NCBI GenBank assembly: GCA_036362985.1
Contig: JAYGXS010000001.1
Span: 16,047,450 to 16,111,449 of the forward strand
Source of the DNA: Ligula intestinalis
Lineage: Eukaryota; Platyhelminthes; Cestoda; Diphyllobothriidea; Diphyllobothriidae
Length of the DNA stretch: 64,000 nt
Reading direction: 5' to 3'
The notes beneath the pieces are model-generated. The model saw nothing but the letters and a program-made list of their open reading frames with translations. It made no database searches and was not told the DNA's origin. Below, one piece after another: positions 57,522 to 64,000 of this stretch (positions are counted from its first letter, which is position 1; the number at the start of each line of letters is the position of its first letter). A program made the translations under genes and the position numbers.

Positions 57522-58260
57522 TGTCTAATACAAACGCACCTACGAGTCCCAGGAGGTAAAGCAACAAACATGTTGCAAGTACTGAACTTCAACAGCGGCC
57601 ACCCAGTCATCTACAAACGCAGTTACGTAAGGACACTTTGTCGGCATGTTGAGACGCACTGCAGCAAACCAGAAGACAAAGTTGCCGGATTACAATATCT
57701 TAGAGGGGTGTTCAGAGATAATGGCTACCCGCGCAACTTCGTCAACCGGTGCTTGCGCAAACGAGATGGGCAAAAAAATCGCATCCACCACAAATTTTGG
57801 CGAGCGATCCCTTACGTCGAAAACGTTTCGGTGGCCGTCGAGCGCCTTCTCGCACCACGTAGAGTTGAAGTCGCATACAGACCGGAGGCAACCATAAAGC
57901 GTCATATAATTAAGCCAAAAGACCCAATGCCAGGGCAAAAAACATCTGGAGTCGTCTGTAGGATCTGGTGGAGTTGCGGACAAATCAACTGCGACGGAAA
58001 AATCAAAAGACTTCTCAAGAAGCGAATTGTTGAACACGCGATGGCAGTGCGACGAAATGATGTAAATTCTCAAGTAATGACTTATTCGAGGAAACCCGGC
58101 CACACATTCAAAGGCCGAATTACTCGCAAGAGGTTACAATCTTGTGAGTCGAGAATTACTTAAGTCATGGTTACCGGGCCCCTAGTCCATAAAAAAAGTG
58201 CAGAGACTTGCCAAATCCATATTCGGTGCTAAGGCTCCATTTGGCCAAAGCAAGTTGCCA
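57522..58260 (+). pseudogene. Penelope-like element: RT-GIY-YIG protein, C-terminal third, decayed
   Basis: The frame is open from 57525 before the ATG at 57570, consistent with a truncated longer protein. Parts in order: the RT-to-nuclease linker LQVLNFNSGHPV and RTLCRHVETHCS; the NGYPRNFVNRC element near residue 50; LLAPRRVEVAYRPEATI near residue 95; then the GIY-YIG domain from SGVVCRIWWSCG near residue 126. The nuclease core is damaged: the expected YVGETGR-type segment reads CDGKIKR, so the second YIG motif and its Arg neighbourhood are changed. IVEHAMAVRRND and PGHTF are preserved. A frame change follows at about 58112, and the stop is at 58163. DNA homology to the 42.7 kb copy continues past it, in another frame, to about 58260. 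The RT domain is absent upstream. Confidence 0.85.
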
Positions 58261-58575
58261 CCGTGTCGTCTAACGTTAACATGGGGGAGCCAGATGGCCG
58301 AGCAATCATCACGTCCAGTTACACCACGCGTGATGAAAGTTCAGCAAGTCACGGCCCACATGCCGGTCACCAAGCAATTTACGCACAAGATGGCAATTAT
58401 CGTTAATTGATGTTATTTGTCATACGGGTGCAGTAATGACTGTGTCCTATAGATACTGCAAATTCTTGTATCATCCATTTCTGCTATTTTTTGTTCATCT
58501 CTCTGCTAAAGTATCCACGACAGAGGTCCAAACGTCAGGCAAATACATGTGTTGTCCCAGCAATCGAATCATTTT
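58261..58575 (+). mobile_element. PLE 3' region and pseudo-LTR segment, hairpin motif copy 11
   Basis: CAGATGGCCGAGCAATCATC, CACCACGCGTGATGAAAGTT, GCAGTAATGACTGTGTCCTA, AGATACTGCAAATTC, then TCTCTCTGCTAAAG, TATCCACGACAGAGGTCCAA, ACGTCAGGCAAATACATG, TTGTCCCAGCAATCGA. Colinear with the minus-strand copy at 42.15-42.45 kb over the whole length. The CTGATGA box has decayed to CTGCTAA and GAAA to CAAA. Confidence 0.75.
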
Positions 58576-59299
58576 TTATTCTCAGTTTAGTGTCTAGTTA
58601 GGACAGCAATTAATTAGTCTTGAGAAGTAAAGTCTAGGTTCTATTTTGAGTCCAGTACACCAACGATGAAAAAATTATAAGCTGGCTTAGGCTCACTTTT
58701 CCTTTTGAATGAAACCCGGTACAATAATCCGTTGATGGAGGGGCAATCATTGTACTATATCAATATTTTGTGTTTATGGGTTGTTACTCAACAAAATAAG
58801 TAGCAAGTTTTGTGCAATAAAGGGCATTGCCCGAAACTATCTAAGGCAGTCTGACCTGGAGAAGATTTGGGATTATATCATTTTAAATCAAGTGGAGGTC
58901 ACGATTTTCATTTCCCTCATTTGAACTCTTTCTAGCAGCATAAAATCATTTTTAACCAGGGTCGCCACGCCTGGATTCCATATTCGCCAGGCTTTTCAGT
59001 TTGAGCCACCAAATTTTCCTCCCTCCACTCACATGTAAATTTTCATCATCAGTTGGCCTACTTCGCCCATTATAAACCGGTTTTTCTCCCTCTTTGTTTA
59101 TTTGAACTAAAATGAGGCCATGTTTTCACGAAGGTCATGACGCTAGCACCGTTTTGTAAGCAATCCAATTTCGCCTATATTTGACGACCTTTTCAAGGAT
59201 ATTGATCCGCGATGTCGAAAATTGCAGTCATTTGCGATTATGGATTACTTTTGATTCCCCGGTGTTAGGAATTTGTGTGTATAATTAAAACGTTTCGCG
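58576..59299. other. No gene seen
   Basis: A TTGACGACCTTTTCAAGGAT..GATGTCGAAAATTG stretch at 59181-59225 loosely recalls the hairpin motif but lacks GTCAGGC. Otherwise unassigned. Confidence 0.4.
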
Positions 59300-59695
59300 T
59301 GGAGGATTTTTCGCTGAAAATTTTGGAATTATACTTTTAAAATAAAGGGTATCTCACTCCCTCATTCCAATTGTGAACATATAAAGGTTTCATATAATTT
59401 TTCAAATAGCTAATTATCTGCATCTATAAAAGTTCTGTTGATGGCGAATAGAACCCTGGTTGCTTGTTCGCCGCCCTGACGCTTCGGGTATGAGAGAATT
59501 ATGATTCCAAGGTCTTTTTACTTGGTGACATAAGCACCTTTCGCTTAGGAAGTACTGGCGAGCAACTTCATTTATTCTCTCCTTGTTCGTTTTGGTCTGC
59601 AGAACGAGACACTTCTCATAGTTAAACTTCAGTTAGCATTTGTGGGATCATTTACTTAAGTCCTTCTTGCAGGGTCTGTAAAGCAACCTTGGGTG
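59300..59695 (-). pseudogene. CR1-like LINE RT fragment (palm end to thumb)
   Basis: On the minus strand: DLSK..SHK..LKFNYEKCLVLQTKTN, a spacing typical of the segment after the YADD box. After a frame change it gives KDLGIIILSYPKRQGGEQA and TRVLFAINRTFIDA, then LFEKLYETFICSQLE. Several stops are present. It ends abruptly at about 59695, next to the truncated gypsy integrase. The other LINE piece at 62629-62975 is on the same strand. Confidence 0.75.
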
Positions 59696-59705
59696 TGATC
59701 GCTCG

Positions 59706-59885
59706 CTATATTTTGTGCCGTTGGACCTTGCTCCGTTGACAGCTCAGGCAAGCCCGTGCCCAAGCTTTGATGTACTTGTGCATCCCAGGCCAGACAAAGC
59801 GATCAGAGACCAACCTTTCGGTTGCTCGACTCCCGGGTTGAGTTAGGTTGTGCAGGCAAGAGAAAATTGTGCGGCGAAGGGATGG
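59706..59885 (-). pseudogene. Integrase zinc finger remnant (gypsy)
   Basis: The H2C2 finger of integrase binds DNA ends and helps multimerisation. The minus-strand frame gives HNLTQPGSRATERL, RFVWPGMHKYIKAW and CLSCQRSKVQRHK. The second zinc-binding His appears as Gln (HNLTQ). The Cys pair is intact. The frame hits a stop at about 59706 and the catalytic core is absent. Confidence 0.8.
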
Positions 59886-60290
59886 TGCAAAAGTGGATGA
59901 TAGAAGGCGATGGAGACGTCACACAGGCTGGTGCCGTTGCCAGTAGTCGGGGGCAGTTCCTTGAGTTGGAGTCTGGAAACGTCCTCGTCACAGAGTGAAC
60001 CAACCCAGCGTTGTTCGGCCGCCATAGCAGTCAGGTCGATCCCGGTAGTCAGCTTTAGATGGGCGATGGAGGATCTAGACAGTGTGTCAGCCACCTCATT
60101 GCGTGGCCCACCGATGTGGCGGATGTCTCAGGTGAACTGCGCGATGGAGTCCATTTGGAAAAGAAAGCTAAGGATTGAGTTTGACCTGGACTGTGTTGTT
60201 GAAGAACCGTACCAACTGCTAAATTGGAGGTGTCTACCATGAGGGAGAGAGGCGCATCGGGAGCATAGTGCATCAGGAGTGTGGCATCGG
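59886..60290 (-). pseudogene. RNase H domain and integrase linker (gypsy), internally deleted
   Basis: HYAPDAPLSLMVDTSNLAV carries the first catalytic Asp, followed by VLQQ and LAFFSK. At about 60165 the sequence jumps to the LDSIAQFT...DIRHIGG segment, which normally lies some 60 residues later, so the middle of RNase H is deleted. A TGA stands where Trp is expected. EVADTLSRSS, the end of RNase H, is at 60100-60075, and the linker continues to 59843. Confidence 0.75.
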
Positions 60291-61140
60291 CTAGGATAAC
60301 AATCTTTCAAGAGCAGTGAGGGTGTCTGTTGATAGCTCAAATGAACGTTTGCAAGTGAAAAGAAGATTTCTTAGCGGCAGGATGGTGTCAGCACAGTTCG
60401 GGAGAAAGCGGCGGTAGAAGTTCACCATGCCCAGAAAAGGCTGGAGTTGCCGCTTGAATGAAGGAGGTAGGAAGTCGCGGGTGGCTGCAACTTTGGCCGG
60501 CAGAGGATGAATGCCATGAGAGTCAACCAGGTGTCCAACAAATGCAAGGGAAGACACGCCAAAGAAAAACTTGAACGGGTTAAGAAAAACGCCACACTGC
60601 TAAAGGCGGTCAAACACCGTTGTGAGATGTTCAATGTGTTCCTCGGCGGTAGAGCTGGCCGCCAAGAGATCGTCAATGTAGGCATATACATAAGGTAGGC
60701 CATGGAGCACCCGATCAAAAAACTTCTGGAAGGTCTGGGAGGCGCTGCGGAGTCCAAGCGCCGTGCGCAGGAACTCAAAGAGGCCAAACGGGATGGTGAC
60801 TGCTGTCTTCGGAACGTCCTCCGGGGCGATGGCAATCTGATAGAAAGCCCAAACCAGGTCGATCTTCGAGAACACAAACTTGCCGAATAGGGCACCGGCA
60901 AAATCCTGAAGATGCGGCACAAGGTAGCGGTCCGGGGTGGTGACGTTGTTCAAGGCCCAGTAGTCACTACAGGGGCGCCAGTAACCAGAAGTGGCCTTGG
61001 GGACCATGTGGAGGGATGAAGCCCAAGGGCTATCAGACTGGCAGACAATGCCTATTTGAAGAATTTGATTGAACTTGTCCCTGGCGGCAGCAATTCGTGC
61101 AGGCACGAGACAACGGGGCCTGGGGAAGACGAGAGGGCCA
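60291..61140 (-). pseudogene. Reverse transcriptase domain (gypsy)
   Basis: Copies element RNA into DNA. From about 61106: SDSPWASSLHMVPK, then WRPCSDYWALNNVTTPDRY, where a Gly and an Arg expected in the family are replaced by Ser and Trp. FSKIDLVWAF has the first Asp; FGLFEFLRTALGLRSAS follows; AYIDDLLAAS is the active site near 60665. After a frame change at about 60580 the thumb and connection follow (VSSLAFVGHLVDSHGI, FLGMVNFYRRFLP) to 60291. Motifs are intact but the frame is broken. Confidence 0.85.
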
Positions 61141-61616
61141 GTGGTCCATATGTGATGGACAACGTCGTGTGACGGGGTAGAGGCGCTGACATTTGGGCAG
61201 ATGAGAGCAAGATATTTGGCGAGAAGTTGCCGAAATGGATTCTAGGATCGGGATCCAGAACGGCGATTTGGTGGGACACCTCAGACGAAGGGGTGCCTCG
61301 GACAGAGAATTTGGCAGTCTGGTCATGCAAACTGGAGGGGCGGCAGTCCACCATGAGATTGAAGGCAGCAAGGAAGTCTGCACCAAGAATGGCTGAGGGC
61401 ATGTTGGCGACGACAAACGCCCAAGAGAATAGTCGTCGGAGGCCAATATCTAGTGAGAAAACGGGTGCCGAAGGTGTCAAATAGTGAGGTGCTGACGGCC
61501 TGGAGGATAAGGCTGGAGTTGGGGCATCGATATTCGGTTGGTAAAGGAGGAATGACGCTCAACTGAGCGCCGATGTCAACCAAAAACGTCTGCCACTCAG
61601 GACGTCGCAGACACAA
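61040..61616 (-). pseudogene. Aspartic protease and linker (gypsy)
   Basis: Cleaves the Gag-Pol polyprotein. The frame starting at 61616 has WQTFLVDIGAQLSVIPP. The family triad is Asp-Thr/Ser-Gly; here the middle residue is Ile (codons 61570-61577), which should inactivate it. After a frame change near 61470, SWAFVVANMPSAILGADFL supplies the second conserved loop (ILGADFL). A linker rich in Ser/Pro leads to the RT. Confidence 0.8.
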
Positions 61617-61696
61617 AAGGTTCGGCCGCGGCTAGAAACACCAGAAAGACTGGTAGCATTCACCTTCATGTGTACTGGTTTCACCCGTTTGCTATG

Positions 61697-62347
61697 CTAG
61701 GAGATGAAGGAGTAGCAAAAGGTGCACTGACGAGCTCTGACACCAAAGATGGAACGATACCAGCATGTGGTAGCTGAGCTGGGATGAACTGAAGCAGTAG
61801 GCTGGGCATGCCGGGTAGATGACCTCGATGAACGTCTGTATGGAGAAGTTAATTGTCGTTGATAAGCAAGTATCTGTTCTTTGAGTTGTACAATCTCAGT
61901 CTTCAGTTGTGAGAGCGATACAGAAGAAACAGCAGGAGTTGGAAGCTTGGCAGGCGATGGTTTGACAAAGTCGTGCCTCGCCATCAGTTGTTCGCCCAGA
62001 AGAGTGGGTTCAGTGGCAATGAGAGTGTAAGCAGCAGGCGCTAACATGCGTTGAATTTCTGGAGGAAAGCTGTCCATTGTCGAAACCTGACTATATCGTG
62101 GATTTGGAAGGTGTGTTTGGAGGGAGTCACCAGTTGTCGCAAGTTGTGAGGTCGACAAACAGAAGGTTCCCACAAATCGCAACTTAAGCAAAACGCTCTT
62201 AGTGGACGGAAGTTTACTGCCGGAAAAAAGACAGTACAAAGGCTGAGTTATGCACACCGAATCAGTTCGCCAAATTGTATTCCGCCTTTCCTGTGGAAGT
62301 GGGCTTAGTGTGATGTTAAGCCAACCGGGTGGACAGGCGTTCATCAA
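61697..62347 (-). pseudogene. Gag fragment of CsRn1-like element
   Basis: 217 codons with the first ~90 not recognisable, so the Gag N-terminal half is missing or scrambled. MDSFPPEIQRMLAPAA near residue 95 and LLGEQLMARHDF near residue 118 match the end of the capsid-like region. A basic Ser/Arg segment follows. The C-terminal finger CWYRSIFGVRARQCTFC has Arg in place of the family's His, so zinc binding is doubtful. Confidence 0.7.
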
Positions 62348-62628
62348 TTGGCTGGAACTTGCGCCTTAACAAGCGAGCACATGCGAGCATAAGGCCGTCC
62401 GCAGATCGCGGACTCACATGCGATTAGATAGCGGGCGTGACAAAGGCAGACAGCGTGAGTAAGCACAGCAGCAGGATCCCACAGGCCCACTACTCTATTG
62501 AATAGACCATATTGGTTAAATAGTTGTCGCTTTGACTTCATAGTAACTCTTTTGATTATTTTTTCCATCGTCGTATACAAATGCATGTTAGATTTGCTGA
62601 TTTGTAGTTGTTGGCACTTTTCCCGGAT

Positions 62629-62975
62629 TCATCTTTTTGGAAGGTCTGCGCAGGCAAGCTCCTTCGAGACTTTTGCTACTAATTGGTCCGGATCTAAAAC
62701 CTTGCACTGTTTAAACGCAAAAAGTTCCTTCCCTGCATATTTTCCTCTGAAACTCCTAATTTCTAGGAGTGTGTCGCTAGTTCTAGAAGTGAAATTGAAC
62801 TCATTAAAATGCACTTCATTACGGAAAAAAGATGTAAAAAACGTCTGAGGTGTTCTGCCTTATCACCATTTTCGTTAAAACATTCGTTGTTTTCTCCATT
62901 CAACACCGCAACTGGCTAGTTTTTTTAGCCTGTTATTGAAATAGCTAAATATTACTTCGGGTTTATCCACGGCTC
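62629..62975 (-). pseudogene. CR1-like LINE fragment (pre-RT region)
   Basis: On the minus strand: IFSYFNNRLKKLASCG, then after frame changes ENGDKAEHLRRFFTSFF, FNFTSRTSDTLLEIRSFRGK and LDPDQLVAKVSKELA. This pattern (ENGDKAEHLRRFF; DPDQL..V.KELA) matches the endonuclease-to-RT region of CR1-like LINEs and parallels ENGEKAQYCSGLF in the 12.8-14.6 kb copy. It ends just before the gypsy element. Confidence 0.7.
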
Positions 62976-64000
62976 GTTCTATGGTTCGCGTTTTTCTTAG
63001 TGACGGATATTTTCTATTACCTCGTTCCGCGTTCAGCGAAACTCCTCGTTATACATGGATTGTATAGGAATAAATCGTAGGGCCGCCCACAGCCAAGTCT
63101 CCCGGCCGAAATGTGTGACGGAATTCGTGGGTAAAGGAGTAATGCTTGCTTGAAGAGCAGGTAATGCGTGTTTAATGTGCGATAAGTGCGCGATGAGTGC
63201 GCAGTAAGGAATCAAGAAAAGCCGCTTATAACTGTTTTAATTAACTAAAAATATAGGTTAAAGGAATGTGAAAGGAAAAAGACTGCGAGGAGTGTGATAA
63301 GCAAAGAAAAATTATGGACCAAACAAACTTAAGGAACGCACTCATTTGTTAACAACGCAAGCCTATAGACAAATAACACTGTGAAAACAATTCATATCAT
63401 TATTCGGTTTATTTCAGTTCATTGGGTGACCCTACGATTTCTTCTTATCATGGACTTTCTTGTTGCAACGGACTCCCTTCAGAGTTTGTTCCGCCTGTTT
63501 ATCTCGCCCTTTAAATTCCGCATTAACCGGAAAGAATGTTTTGGGTTGGGACTCTCTCTCTCTCTCTGGGAGTTACGATTTATAACATGGCTTATACCTT
63601 CGTTGACAACGTTCCAGTTGATATCCGGATGCCCGATAGGGGATTTGTTCCAGTTAAATATGGAAAGTTTGCAGTGTTCACTGCTGCCCAACGCCCAACT
63701 AACTGCTTAATTCACAAACAAGGACACTCAGAGCAGAACTTTGCGCGAATGTACATTTCGGCCTGCCTCCAACCGGATGCAAACTGGCGCATGAGACTAT
63801 TACCACCCCGCCAGTGTTCATCTTCGTGCGGTCCAACCAATCAACATCAAGGCCACGAAACCGAGTGAGGATTTGGCAGTCACCACGATGATTGATGCTA
63901 GACTCACTTGGCATTCTGCCCCTTCGCGGGGCGGACGCGCCGCCACTGCTGTCTCACATGGCTCTCACGGTCGAAAACTATGCTAGATTGAGACAAATCT
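62976..64000. other. No gene seen
   Basis: A (CT)n tract at 63550-63568. Short frames without motifs. A further LINE 5' part could extend here but I cannot support it. Confidence 0.35.

Larger units (their letters stand above)
59700..62600 (-). mobile_element. CsRn1-like Ty3/gypsy LTR retrotransposon, decayed and 3'-truncated
   Basis: On the minus strand gag, protease, RT, RNase H and the integrase zinc finger follow in gypsy order between about 62350 and 59705. The gag finger type (Cys-Trp-Tyr start) and RT signature (DYWALNNVTTPDRY, AYIDDLLAAS) are those of the CsRn1 clade known from trematodes. The integrase core and 3' LTR are missing. The 5' LTR was not resolved in 62350-62620. Frameshifts and an internal deletion show that it is dead. 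Confidence 0.8.

Noticed and set aside
60422..60922. 166-codon minus-strand frame in the gypsy RT
   Set aside because: Shadow frame overlapping the real RT, which lies in other phases with clear motifs.

Overview
The window reads as repeat-dense nuclear DNA of an invertebrate, most likely a parasitic flatworm (trematode or diphyllobothriid-like cestode). The reasons are a CsRn1-type Ty3/gypsy element with its Cys-Trp-Tyr gag finger, GIY-YIG Penelope-like elements (PLEs), RTE- and CR1-like LINEs and tRNA-derived SINEs in one place, with no operons, rRNA genes or bacterial-style dense coding. The organism is inferred from the families only. I found no host protein-coding gene that I could defend; nearly all open frames in the window are chance frames in non-coding or decayed mobile DNA.

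Layout. 0-1 kb: 3' half of an RTE-like LINE reverse transcriptase, open to the window edge. 5-12 kb: copies of a TATA-containing repeat (family B), an A-rich repeat (family E), two PLE-type hairpin motifs and a SINE. 12.2-12.8 kb: a TA-flanked pogo/Tc1-like non-autonomous DNA transposon. 12.8-14.6 kb: a dead CR1-like LINE. 14.9-15.9 kb: an inverted-repeat element with a telomere-like tract (family C), split by a solo-LTR-like insert (family A). 18.6-28.4 kb: AT-rich fold-back elements (family F) and a divergent PLE. 30-34 kb: a palindromic tRNA-like repeat and two inverted-repeat elements (family D). 37-46 kb: more family C, and a PLE with two pseudo-LTRs in opposite orientation. 50.7-51.6 kb: LTR and gag of a second gypsy lineage. 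53.2-54.7 kb: a 1.5 kb fold-back palindrome. 55.4-58.6 kb: two adjacent family A LTR-like units, family B and a PLE 3' end. 59.3-63 kb: a decayed CsRn1-like gypsy element lying between two pieces of a CR1-like LINE.

The most unusual thread is a short element seen about ten times on both strands: a CTGAYGA-like box, a small hairpin, a GAAA box, then GTCAGGC and AATAAA. Three sites sit beside PLE coding sequence (42.1, 42.8 and 58.5 kb). The arrangement resembles the core of the hammerhead ribozymes known from PLE pseudo-LTRs, but I could not draw a convincing complete ribozyme by eye. Mobile elements do not form a joint pathway here; their interest is in nesting, inverted arrangements and shared terminal motifs.
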